Assembly: GCA_046541355.1 (NCBI GenBank)
Contig: JBKHDM010000029.1
Span: forward strand, 1-31,938
Reading direction: 5' to 3'
Source: CAYZHV01 sp046541355
GTDB taxonomy: Bacteria; Spirochaetota; Spirochaetia; DSM-27196; Alkalispirochaetaceae
Length of the DNA: 31,938 nt
Shown: positions 1 to 7,098 of the stretch, one piece after another
Layout: each line of letters opens with the position of its first letter
How positions within the stretch are numbered: position 1 is the first letter of the stretch
The notes under the pieces: generated by a model
Databases searched by the model: none
What the model was told of the DNA's origin: nothing
What the model saw: only the letters and a program-made list of their open reading frames with translations
Program-made: the position numbers and the translations under genes

Positions 1-407
1 TTGTCGAACGCCTTTTCCACGGTGCCGTCGGGAGCGATGAGGTAGGTGTAGCGCATGATCCCCTCGTACTCCTTACCGTACATCTTTTTGGTTCCCCAGG
101 CGCCGTACGCCTGAATGACCTGCTTATCCGGGTCGCTGAGAAGGGTGAAGGGGAGGTTGTGCTTCGCTTTGAACTTCCTGTGGCTCTCCACCGAGTCGGC
201 GCTGATGCCAAAGACGACCGCGTCCTTTTCGCTGAGGGCGGGAAAGGTGTCTCGGATGCTGCACGCCTCCTTGGTGCACCCGGGAGTGTCGTCCTTCGGG
301 TAGAAGTAGAGGATCACCCGCTTTCCGGCGTAGTCCGCCAAGCGCACCTCCTTTCCGTCCTGGTCGGGAAGGGTAAAATCCGGCGCCTTATCACCAACTT
401 CAAGCAT
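1..407 (-). CDS. bcp: Thioredoxin-dependent peroxiredoxin (Bcp/PrxQ type), 3' part missing
   Basis: Reduces hydrogen peroxide and organic hydroperoxides in the cytoplasm, recycled by thioredoxin. The visible 135 residues begin MLEVGDKAPDFTLPDQDG and contain the PKDDTPGCTKEAC motif. Cys44 is the expected peroxidatic cysteine and Cys49 the resolving cysteine, the spacing typical of the atypical 2-Cys Bcp/PrxQ group. The next segments (SADSVESHRKF, LLSDPDKQV, YTYLIAPDGTV) follow the family closely. The start is the ATG at 407, with AGGAG eight bases upstream. The gene runs off the left edge, so roughly the last 15-20 residues are not seen. It is transcribed away from the two-component genes at 521. 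Confidence 0.95.
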   Translation of the reverse strand, partial: MLEVGDKAPDFTLPDQDGKEVRLADYAGKRVILYFYPKDDTPGCTKEACSIRDTFPALSEKDAVVFGISADSVESHRKFKAKHNLPFTLLSDPDKQVIQAYGAWGTKKMYGKEYEGIMRYTYLIAPDGTVEKAFD

Positions 408-445
408 CCTTACGCTCCTTTAAACGCATCGTTATTTTGCCGCAG

Positions 446-474
446 AAGATACTCACCCCTCCCAACCGGGACAA
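446..474 (-). promoter_or_regulatory. Probable sigma-70 type promoter of bcp
   Basis: Read on the minus strand, a -35 TTGTCC (469-474) and a -10 TATCTT (446-451) are separated by 17 bp. This gives a 5' untranslated region of about 30 nt that contains the AGGAG of bcp. Found by eye; no other regulatory motif was seen in this stretch. Confidence 0.5.
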
Positions 475-484
475 CGAAACCGTG

Positions 485-514
485 TTTCACAGCTTTGCCA
501 ACTCCCGATATACT
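485..514 (+). promoter_or_regulatory. Promoter of the response regulator, apparently leaderless
   Basis: TTTCAC (485-490) and TATACT (509-514) are separated by 18 bp. Only six bases (GCCCCC) lie between the -10 box and the ATG at 521, so transcription should begin on or next to the start codon. No Shine-Dalgarno sequence is present. Confidence 0.6.
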
Positions 515-520
515 GCCCCC

Positions 521-1192
521 ATGCGGGTGCTCCTGGTGGAGGATGACGAAAAGATCGCTGAGTTTGTCCGCAAAGGACTCAAGCAATCTGGTTTTGTGGT
601 GGACCGGGTATCCTCGGCGGAGGAGGCGCTCGCCGTCGCCGGGGCGGAGGGGTTTGATGCGGCGATCGTGGACATCATGCTTCCCGGCCAGGACGGACTC
701 TCCTTTATCGAGCGCCTTCGGGCGAGGGGGATCGAGACACCGATACTCATTCTGAGCGCCCGACGGAGCGTCGACGACCGGGTCCGGGGTCTGCAGACCG
801 GCGGAGACGACTATCTGGTCAAGCCCTTCTCCTTTACCGAGCTCCTCGCCCGACTCCAGGCGCTCATTCGTCGCTCGACCCGCACCGGGGTTGGAAGCAA
901 GCTCCAGGTGGGTGAGGTTATCCTCGACATGCGCACCCACACCGTCACCCGGGAGGGGCAGGATATCGAGCTGCAGCCGCGGGAGTTTATGCTTCTCGAG
1001 TACCTGATGCGAAACGAGGGGACCGTTCTCTCCCGGACCATGATCCTCGAGCACGTCTGGAACTACGAGTTCGACCCTCAGACAAACGTTGTGGATGTTC
1101 TGGTCTCCCGGCTCAGGTCAAAAGTCGACAAGGGGTTTTCCAGGAACCTGATTCATACGATCCGGGGGATCGGCTATGTCTTTAAGGCTTAA
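521..1192 (+). CDS. OmpR/PhoB-family response regulator
   Basis: DNA-binding regulator activated by phosphorylation from the kinase encoded next to it. The receiver domain (residues 1-115) has the acidic pair at D8-D9, the phospho-acceptor D51 in IVDIMLPG, S79 in place of the usual Thr, and K101 in LVKPF. The C-terminal winged helix (about 125-223) has PREFMLLEYL and ends IRGIGYVF, typical of the OmpR class. It resembles CusR/CopR-like regulators most, but the signal cannot be read from sequence. An in-frame ATG exists at 437, but the extra 28 residues are not family-like and the promoter points to 521. The gene overlaps the kinase gene by 17 bp, so the two are co-transcribed and probably coupled. 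Confidence 0.95.
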   Translation: MRVLLVEDDEKIAEFVRKGLKQSGFVVDRVSSAEEALAVAGAEGFDAAIVDIMLPGQDGLSFIERLRARGIETPILILSARRSVDDRVRGLQTGGDDYLVKPFSFTELLARLQALIRRSTRTGVGSKLQVGEVILDMRTHTVTREGQDIELQPREFMLLEYLMRNEGTVLSRTMILEHVWNYEFDPQTNVVDVLVSRLRSKVDKGFSRNLIHTIRGIGYVFKA

Positions 1193-2573
1193 CTTCCGTC
1201 TCGCCCTGCTGTTCAGCTCCATCTCGATCCTCGGTTTTCTCCTGGTATTCGGTCTCACCTTTTATTCGCTCTACGTCTCCCTCGCCCGGGAGGACTACCA
1301 GGAGCTCCAGAGCAGGCTGCTGAGCTACTGGGCTCAGTACCAGACCGGAGGCGCCGAGCTTCTGCGAGAGGAGATCAGCGTAAACAACCTCCTCGTCGGC
1401 GAGCGCCCCTTCTTTGTCCGCATATCGAATCAGGAGAATGAGACCCTCTTTCTCTCGGTGCCGACGATCTGGGAGGAGTTCCCGATCGATGAGCTCGAGG
1501 ATCGGGAGCGCAGCGATGGAGAGGGACTCATCCTGCTCGACTCCCCGGCCCATGACTACGAGCTCGAGGTCGCGGGGATCACCCTCGGCCGGCGGTACTA
1601 CCTGCAGCTCGGCCTCGCCAACCAGAACAGGATGCGTCTGCTCGCTCTGTTCCAGCGCAACTTCCTGTTTATCTCCCTCTTTGTTCTCGTGGGTGGGTTT
1701 CTTGTAGGAACGGTCACCTCCGCCCGGTCGCTCCGGCCGATCCAGCGGGTCAACGAGGCGGCAAGACGGATCGTGAGAACCGGCCGGATCGAGGAGCGGA
1801 TCCCGGAGGAGAACAGCCGGGGGGAGATGCGGGAGCTGGTGGTTTACTTCAACCGGATGCTCGAGCGGATCGAGCGCCTCGTCGAGGCGATCAAGGAGAG
1901 CGTCGAAACTGTGGCTCACGATCTGCGCACCCCCCTGACCCGAATCCGGGGTACCGCGGAGCTCGCCCTCCGGGAGGCCGGTCTGCCCCAGGACTCCAGC
2001 GCCCGGGACGCTCTGGCGACCACCGTGGAAGAAACAGATGAGGTGTTGAGGATGCTCAACACGCTTATGGACATAACGGAGGCTGAGTCCGGAGTGCTCC
2101 GGCTCAACCGGGAAGCGGTTCGCCTCCGGTCGCTCCTCGAGGACGTGGCAGATCTCTACGACTTTGTCGCCGAGGAGAAGGGGGTAACCCTCGCGGTAGA
2201 GGGGGCTGAGGGCGTTGTGATCCAGGGGGACCCGGTCCGGCTCCGACAGGTGGTTGCGAACCTGGTGGATAACGGGATCAAGTACACTCCCGCCGGTGGA
2301 ACTGTTCGGCTCTTTGCCCGGGGGGCCGGGGAGGCCGCGGAGGTTGTGGTCTCGGACACCGGCGTCGGGATCCCCCGGGAGGAGCAGGAGCGGGTCTGGG
2401 ACCGGCTCTATCGGGGCGCCCCGAGCCCGGAGAACCGCGGGATGGGCCTCGGCCTGAGCCTGGTGCGGGCGGTGGTTGAGGCTCACGGAGGCAGTGTCAC
2501 CCTCGAAAGCAGCCCCGGGGCGGGGAGCAGCTTTACAATTCGGCTCCCTAACAAAAGTGTAATGTCGACGTAA
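1176..2573 (+). CDS. Membrane sensor histidine kinase, partner of the adjacent regulator
   Basis: 465-residue inner-membrane kinase. It has a first transmembrane helix at about residues 9-33, a periplasmic sensor of about 125 residues with no obvious metal-binding cluster, and a second helix at about 160-180. A HAMP segment (RSLRPIQRVNEAARRI) follows. The dimerisation/phospho-acceptor helix has H248 in VAHDLRTPLTR. The ATPase domain has the N box NLVDNGIKYTP, the G1 box DTGVGIP and the G2 box GMGLGLSLV. The layout is that of CusS/QseC-like kinases. The ATG at 1176 lies inside the end of the regulator gene. The last 16 bases overlap a direct-repeat array that probably controls the downstream protease gene. 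Confidence 0.94.
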   Translation: MSLRLNFRLALLFSSISILGFLLVFGLTFYSLYVSLAREDYQELQSRLLSYWAQYQTGGAELLREEISVNNLLVGERPFFVRISNQENETLFLSVPTIWEEFPIDELEDRERSDGEGLILLDSPAHDYELEVAGITLGRRYYLQLGLANQNRMRLLALFQRNFLFISLFVLVGGFLVGTVTSARSLRPIQRVNEAARRIVRTGRIEERIPEENSRGEMRELVVYFNRMLERIERLVEAIKESVETVAHDLRTPLTRIRGTAELALREAGLPQDSSARDALATTVEETDEVLRMLNTLMDITEAESGVLRLNREAVRLRSLLEDVADLYDFVAEEKGVTLAVEGAEGVVIQGDPVRLRQVVANLVDNGIKYTPAGGTVRLFARGAGEAAEVVVSDTGVGIPREEQERVWDRLYRGAPSPENRGMGLGLSLVRAVVEAHGGSVTLESSPGAGSSFTIRLPNKSVMST

Positions 2574-2599
2574 TGGGGCTGTAAGGTTCACTTTATATC
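2558..2599 (+). promoter_or_regulatory. Regulator-binding direct repeats and -10 box of the htrA-type gene
   Basis: Three heptamers, TGTAATG (2558-2564), CGTAATG (2569-2575) and TGTAAGG (2580-2586), recur at exactly 11-bp intervals. A degenerate fourth (CCTAACA, 2547) lies in the same phase. Seven bases after the last repeat is a -10-like TATATC (2594-2599); there is no good -35 hexamer. Tandem heptamers with 11-bp phasing replacing the -35 are the hallmark of OmpR/PhoB-class activated promoters. The adjacent gene at 521 encodes such a regulator, so the protease gene at 2630 is its probable target. The assignment is inferred. Confidence 0.6.
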
Positions 2600-2629
2600 T
2601 ATCTCCCCGTAAGGAGAGAGGTAGAGAGC

Positions 2630-4054
2630 ATGAAGACGAGAAAACGAATAACCAACCTGCGCCACGGCATAATCGCCGGGCTGCTGATTATCGCGGCGGC
2701 GGGAAGCGCCTCGGCTCAGGCGAGTTCCAGTGCCATCGACATGGTGGAGGCGCACCAGCAGGTGATCCGTGAGGCGAGTCGCAGGGTTCTGCCGGTGGTG
2801 GTCGAAGTTATCACGGTGGAAAACGTGACCCAGGAGTTCCGATCGCCTTTCGAGTTTTTCTTCGGCGCCCCCCCCGAGGACGGTCGGGAGCGGGAGCGGG
2901 AGTTCCAGCGCCGGGGACTTGGGTCGGGTATCATCATGCAGCGTGACGGTGACAACTACTACGTGGCGACCAACAACCACGTTGTCGCCGAGGCGGACCG
3001 CATTACAATAAACCTCCACGACGAGCGAAGCTATGACGGCGAGCTTGTCGGTCGGGATCCTGACAGGGACCTCGCTCTGATCCGGATCAATACCGACGAT
3101 GATCTGCCGGTGGCGCCCCTCGGTGACTCCGACGAGCTCGAGGTTGGTGATCTGGTCCTCGCGGTCGGCAACCCCCTCGGCTTCGAGTCTACCGTCACCT
3201 CCGGAATCGTCAGCGCCGTCGGCCGGCAGGCGCAGCCGGGGGTCGCTCCCCTGACCGATTACATCCAGACCGATGCGGCCATCAACCGGGGTAACTCCGG
3301 GGGCGCGTTGGTCAACATTCGGGGTGAGGTCGTCGGTATCAACACCTGGATCGCCTCGGCAAGCGGTGGGAGTATCGGCATCGGCTTTGCCATCCCGATC
3401 AATAACGCCCGGCAGTCGATCGAGCAGCTCATAGAGACCGGCAGCGTCCAGTACGGCTGGCTCGGGGTCAACATGGGGGACACCCCCCGGACCTCAAATA
3501 ACTCCCTCGGGGAGCGGGCAGGTGGAGCCTTTGTCTACGGGGTCTTTCGGGATAGCCCCGCGGATGAGGCGGGCATCCAGCCCGGTGACATCATCTACCG
3601 GATAAACAACACGACGATCAGCGACGGGCAGGATCTCCTGCGGACGGTTGCCAACCTCCCCCCTGGACAGACCGCCAACTTCCTGATCCGAAGGTACAAC
3701 AGCGCCCGGCGCATCCAGGTCGACCTCGGCACGCGAGCGGCGGAGCAGGAGGAGAACAACACTCCCTCCAACTTATGGCCCGGCATGTCTGTGGTTGAGA
3801 TAACCGATCAGGTTCGAAACCGCCTCGACATTTCGCCCCGGAGCGGGGAGCTCATTATCAGTCAAGTTGTCCGGGGCTCCCCCGCGGCGACGGCGGGGCT
3901 GCGCAGCGGGGACATCATCCAGCAGGTCAACGGCCGGAGTATCGACAACCTGCGGGAGTTTTACCGCAGCTTGAATGAGACCGAACGAGACGAGGTTGTC
4001 TTCCGGATCCTCCGGGGTGAGAACTCCGTGATTATCGGGCTTGTGAAAGAGTAG
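2630..4054 (+). CDS. degP: Periplasmic HtrA/DegP-type serine protease with two PDZ domains
   Basis: Protease/chaperone that degrades or holds misfolded envelope proteins. A signal peptide ends near ASAQA (residues 1-30). The trypsin-like domain has the triad H117 (NNHVV), D147 (DRDLALI) and S223 (GNSGGAL). A long acidic/Arg-rich loop (about 75-92, after FEFFFGAPP) corresponds to the LA loop of DegP. PDZ1 covers about 275-365 and PDZ2 about 385-470. The 474 residues match DegP/DegQ length. AAGGAGAG lies 12-19 bases before the ATG. The gene follows the two-component pair after 56 bp and ends in a strong terminator. DegP, DegQ and MucD cannot be told apart here. Confidence 0.95.
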   Translation: MKTRKRITNLRHGIIAGLLIIAAAGSASAQASSSAIDMVEAHQQVIREASRRVLPVVVEVITVENVTQEFRSPFEFFFGAPPEDGREREREFQRRGLGSGIIMQRDGDNYYVATNNHVVAEADRITINLHDERSYDGELVGRDPDRDLALIRINTDDDLPVAPLGDSDELEVGDLVLAVGNPLGFESTVTSGIVSAVGRQAQPGVAPLTDYIQTDAAINRGNSGGALVNIRGEVVGINTWIASASGGSIGIGFAIPINNARQSIEQLIETGSVQYGWLGVNMGDTPRTSNNSLGERAGGAFVYGVFRDSPADEAGIQPGDIIYRINNTTISDGQDLLRTVANLPPGQTANFLIRRYNSARRIQVDLGTRAAEQEENNTPSNLWPGMSVVEITDQVRNRLDISPRSGELIISQVVRGSPAATAGLRSGDIIQQVNGRSIDNLREFYRSLNETERDEVVFRILRGENSVIIGLVKE

Positions 4055-4073
4055 ATGGTGTGCTCCCTGACCC

Positions 4074-4107
4074 CTGCCCGTCGGCGTTGCCGGCGGGCAG
4101 TTTTTTT
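4074..4107 (+). terminator. Intrinsic terminator after the htrA-type gene
   Basis: The arms CTGCCCGTCGGC and GCCGGCGGGCAG pair with one mismatch around a GTT loop and are followed by seven T. It ends the regulator-kinase-protease unit just before the convergent ankyrin gene. Confidence 0.9.
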
Positions 4108-4117
4108 CAGACGGGGT

Positions 4118-4684
4118 TTAGTCGCCCCCGCCTCCGGTAGCCCCTTCGATTTCCCCTTCCTGGAGGAGGGTGAGGCGGATCACGATGTCGGTGTAGCCGG
4201 CGTCGGAAGCGACCCGGGTCGGGGTGAGACCGTCTTCGGTCCGGGGCGAGATTTCCGCGCCCTCCTCGATGAGCATGTTCATGATGTCGATCTCACCGTA
4301 GCGCGCAGCGGTGTGCATCGGCGTCCAGCCGTACTCATTGGCCTGGTTGACCTCAGCGCCCCTCTCAATGAGATATTCTGCCATAAGGTAGTTACCTTCC
4401 ATAATGGCGTAGCGCAGGGCGGTGAGCCCGCCGACCTCCGTCTCGGCGTTTACGTCCGCCCCCTCCTCGACGAGGAGCTGGACGAGGTCGAAGTTGTTCT
4501 GCTTCGCGGCGTTGAGCAGCGGCGTGAGATCCTGCTGGTTTCGCTCCTCGATGAGGCCGGCCTCCTCCTCGAGAAGTCGCTGGATCCGCTCAGGCTCGTT
4601 CCGGTTGACGGCGCTATGGATATGGGAGACACAGGAACTAAAGGCGAGGGCGGACAGGAGCAGGAGCGTGATGACTCGGTACAT
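4118..4684 (-). CDS. Ankyrin-repeat lipoprotein
   Basis: 188-residue exported protein of unknown function. The N-terminus (MYRVITLLLLSALAFSSC) is a lipoprotein signal with C18 as the lipidated residue; the -3 position is Phe, a relaxed lipobox. Four to five ankyrin repeats follow, recognisable by DLTPLLNAAKQNN, GLTALRYAIMEGN, YGWTPMHTAARYG and DGLTPTRVASDAG, ending in a Gly-rich tail. Ankyrin repeats bind other proteins, so an envelope scaffold or inhibitor role is possible but not shown. The start is the ATG at 4684. A good promoter places the transcript start at that codon, so translation is probably leaderless. It is divergent from the outer-membrane protein gene and convergent with the htrA-type gene. 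Confidence 0.88.
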   Translation of the reverse strand: MYRVITLLLLSALAFSSCVSHIHSAVNRNEPERIQRLLEEEAGLIEERNQQDLTPLLNAAKQNNFDLVQLLVEEGADVNAETEVGGLTALRYAIMEGNYLMAEYLIERGAEVNQANEYGWTPMHTAARYGEIDIMNMLIEEGAEISPRTEDGLTPTRVASDAGYTDIVIRLTLLQEGEIEGATGGGGD

Positions 4685-6089
4685 GATTGGCAGTATAGAT
4701 AGGCGCCCGGGGCGTTACAAGGCGGTGAGATCGCTCCTGCTCCTCGCCCTTTTCGCTCTCTCCTTCAACCTGACAGCTCAGGAAGCTCCAGCTCCATCCG
4801 GGGACGGCGCGGCAGAAGCTGAGCCCGCCGCCGGGGCTGGGGAGGAGGAGGCGGTGTACGAGATCTCCGAGATAACCTTTGAGGTTATAGGGTGGACCGA
4901 CGAACGGAATATCCTCGCCTTTCTCCGGCTCGAGGAGGGAGACCGGTTTTCCAGTCTCGAGGAGTTGAACGAGGCGGTCGAGCGCTTCGAGCGGGACCTT
5001 TACAACCAGCGGGTCTTTAACGAGGTGGACGTGACCTACGAGATACTGCCCGTGGAGGGGGAGGCGCGGGAGGTCGCCCTCCACTTTTACGTGGACGACG
5101 GTTGGACGGTGCTCCCTGTCGTCTTTTACCGGTACAACTCCAACACAGGCCACAACCCGTTTGTGGTTCTCTACTGGGACAACTTTCTCGGCACCCTCAC
5201 GGACTTCGGGTTCTCCGCCGGCTTCTACTCGAGGGAGTGGCCCGACGCCTTCGGGTGGGATGTCCGCCTCGACCTAGGGGGCGTGCGGATGCTCGACCGG
5301 CGGTGGAACTTCGGCTTCGACCAGGAGTTCAAGACCCTGGAAAAAGCCTCCTCCGAGGGAGATCTGCTTCTGCGCTACAGTTTCTACACCACCGACTTCG
5401 GCGTGAGCACCTCCTTTCGTCTCGACGAGGATTGGTCCTACCGCGTGTCCCCGGGTATCGGGGCGGCCTACGGCTACGAGACCGACCGTAACCTGGAGGG
5501 GGAGGCGATTCCGGAGGACGCGGTATCCCTCACCTTCTCCCACGGGGTTGGTACCGGCCGGCAGGACTGGCGGCAGAACTTCCGGGAGGGGTGGAGTTTC
5601 TCCGTGAACAACGGCTTTTCCTACGCTATCGATGAGGGGCAACTCGATTCGAACGTCTCCCTCTCCTCGGCGTACTTCGAGATCTTCGGGATCTTTAATC
5701 CCTCGGTCCGGGGACGGGTCCAGTACTTCTTTGACGGCGACCAGCTCTCCCAGGGGGGCGACATCCGGGGGGTCGCCAACAGTCGCGTCTTTGGCCGGAC
5801 CTTTTTCAAGGCGAATACGAACCTCGCGATCCGGGTTCTCGACATACCACGGTTCAGCGAGTTCAACCTGATCCCGTTTCTCGACGCCGCAGTTGCGGTG
5901 CCCGAGGGAGAAACACCCTCGGAGGATGGGCTGTTTCTCGGCGCCGGGGTGGACCTGGTCTTTTTCCCCTACTTTCTCAGAGGGTTCCAGGGGCGCATAA
6001 GCGTCGGCTTCGACGTGCGGGACCCGCCGGAGTCGATCGCGGACTTCGGCTCCTACGAGCTCGCCATTACCGAGAGTCTGGCGTTTTAG
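4683..6089 (+). CDS. POTRA/beta-barrel outer-membrane protein (Omp85/BamA-TamA-like)
   Basis: Exported protein with a signal peptide (RSLLLLALFALSFNLTAQ), an acidic/Ala linker, and one POTRA-like domain (YEISEITFEVIGWTDERNIL through the VDDGW segment). About 330 residues of alternating aromatic/polar strands follow and end in Phe, as expected of a BAM-dependent barrel. A single POTRA and a 16-strand-sized barrel suggest a minor Omp85 paralogue, not the main BamA. The start is uncertain. ATG 4683 is given (468 aa); ATG 4671 has AGGAG four bases upstream but lies inside the divergent ankyrin gene; GTG 4725 sits after the intergenic promoter and leaves a compact signal peptide. The stop is 11 bases before the next gene. 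Confidence 0.8.
   Translation: MIGSIDRRPGRYKAVRSLLLLALFALSFNLTAQEAPAPSGDGAAEAEPAAGAGEEEAVYEISEITFEVIGWTDERNILAFLRLEEGDRFSSLEELNEAVERFERDLYNQRVFNEVDVTYEILPVEGEAREVALHFYVDDGWTVLPVVFYRYNSNTGHNPFVVLYWDNFLGTLTDFGFSAGFYSREWPDAFGWDVRLDLGGVRMLDRRWNFGFDQEFKTLEKASSEGDLLLRYSFYTTDFGVSTSFRLDEDWSYRVSPGIGAAYGYETDRNLEGEAIPEDAVSLTFSHGVGTGRQDWRQNFREGWSFSVNNGFSYAIDEGQLDSNVSLSSAYFEIFGIFNPSVRGRVQYFFDGDQLSQGGDIRGVANSRVFGRTFFKANTNLAIRVLDIPRFSEFNLIPFLDAAVAVPEGETPSEDGLFLGAGVDLVFFPYFLRGFQGRISVGFDVRDPPESIADFGSYELAITESLAF
4692..4720 (-). promoter_or_regulatory. Promoter of the ankyrin lipoprotein gene, leaderless
   Basis: On the minus strand TTGTAA (4715-4720), a 17-bp spacer and TATACT (4692-4697) precede the ATG at 4684 by seven bases, with no Shine-Dalgarno sequence. 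The complementary strand reads TATAGA at 4694-4699 and may serve as a weaker -10 for the divergent gene, so the two start signals would overlap. Confidence 0.6.
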
Positions 6090-6100
6090 GAGCGGACAGG

Positions 6101-7093
6101 TTGAATCGACCACCCCCCTCGCGGAGAGTCCCGGCGCTGTTTGTTCTTCTGCCCCTGGCGATGCTGCTGATTCCGGGATGCAGCGGCGGGCCGGAGGCGC
6201 AGCTCTCCCCGGGCAACCGCACCCTTCGGGAGCTGATGCAGGAGGAGCTTCCGCCCTTTGAGGAGGCAGCCCCCGGAAAGACCCCCCTGGTCTCCGAGTA
6301 CTACCGGGACGCCTACGGTGAGGTGGCCGGGGCGAGCCACGCCGCGGGCTACATGGATGCACACGGCTACCGGGTCGCGCTCCACCTCTTTTCGCCCCGC
6401 CTCGCCTCGGCCGGCTCCCTGGTGGTCATCCACGGCTATCTCGCCCACACCCTGCAACTTGCCGTTCTCATCGAGGCGGCTCTCCTCGAGGGGTACGAGG
6501 TGCTGGCGATGGAGCTTCCCGGGCACGCTCTCTCCCGGGGTGAGCGGGGGGAGATAAACGAGTTTCGGGATTACGGGTTGCTTCTCTCATCGGCCCTCGA
6601 TACCGCCGGCGCGAGGCTTCCACAGCCGTGGCACGCCGCGGGCCACTCCACCGGGGCCGCGGCGATCCTGATCCATCTCGCCGAGCTCGGCGACCCCTTC
6701 GAGGAGGTCGTCTTTCTCGCTCCCCTGATCCGGAGCAAGTACTACGGTTTCAGCCGGTTCGGCCGCACCTTGACCCGCCCCTTTCTCTCCTCCCTGTCCA
6801 CCGGCTACGACGATCCCCTCGGGGTATCCCGGATGCCCCTCGCCTGGTTCGACGCTCAGGTCGCGTGGAACCGGCGCAATCGTGAGTATCCCGGGTCCCA
6901 GCGGTCGCTCCTGGTTCTCCAGGGAACCGGGGACACCGTTGTCGCCTGGAGACGCAACCGGCGCTATCTGGAGCGCCGGTTTCCGAACATGGAGTACCAC
7001 CGCCTCGAAGGGGCGGGCCACGTGATCCTCAGGGAGGACCCGGAGATCCTCATCCCGGCCCTGGGGCAGATCCTCACCCACCTCGAGGAGTAG
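6101..7093 (+). CDS. Lipoprotein alpha/beta hydrolase (lysophospholipase-like)
   Basis: 330-residue hydrolase anchored to a membrane by lipid. The signal ends LLIPGC with C27 lipidated. The fold is shown by VVIHGYLAHT (oxyanion region) and by AMELPGHALSRGERGEI, close to the PldB/monoglyceride-lipase group. S183 in GHSTG is the nucleophile, D278 in QGTGDTVV the acid and H307 in EGAGHVI the base. The substrate is probably a lysolipid or other ester at the envelope, inferred from family only. The start is TTG 6101, with AGGAG eight bases upstream; the next ATG (6161) would remove most of the signal peptide. The gene sits 11 bp after the barrel gene and 5 bp before the glycosyltransferase, suggesting one operon. 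Confidence 0.85.
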   Translation: MNRPPPSRRVPALFVLLPLAMLLIPGCSGGPEAQLSPGNRTLRELMQEELPPFEEAAPGKTPLVSEYYRDAYGEVAGASHAAGYMDAHGYRVALHLFSPRLASAGSLVVIHGYLAHTLQLAVLIEAALLEGYEVLAMELPGHALSRGERGEINEFRDYGLLLSSALDTAGARLPQPWHAAGHSTGAAAILIHLAELGDPFEEVVFLAPLIRSKYYGFSRFGRTLTRPFLSSLSTGYDDPLGVSRMPLAWFDAQVAWNRRNREYPGSQRSLLVLQGTGDTVVAWRRNRRYLERRFPNMEYHRLEGAGHVILREDPEILIPALGQILTHLEE

Positions 7094-7098
7094 CGCCG

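Noticed and set aside
4422..4682. Upstream extension of the POTRA/barrel gene to an ATG at 4422
   Set aside because: The extra 87 residues are Ser/Arg-rich antisense of the ankyrin gene, and they would bury the signal peptide inside the protein.
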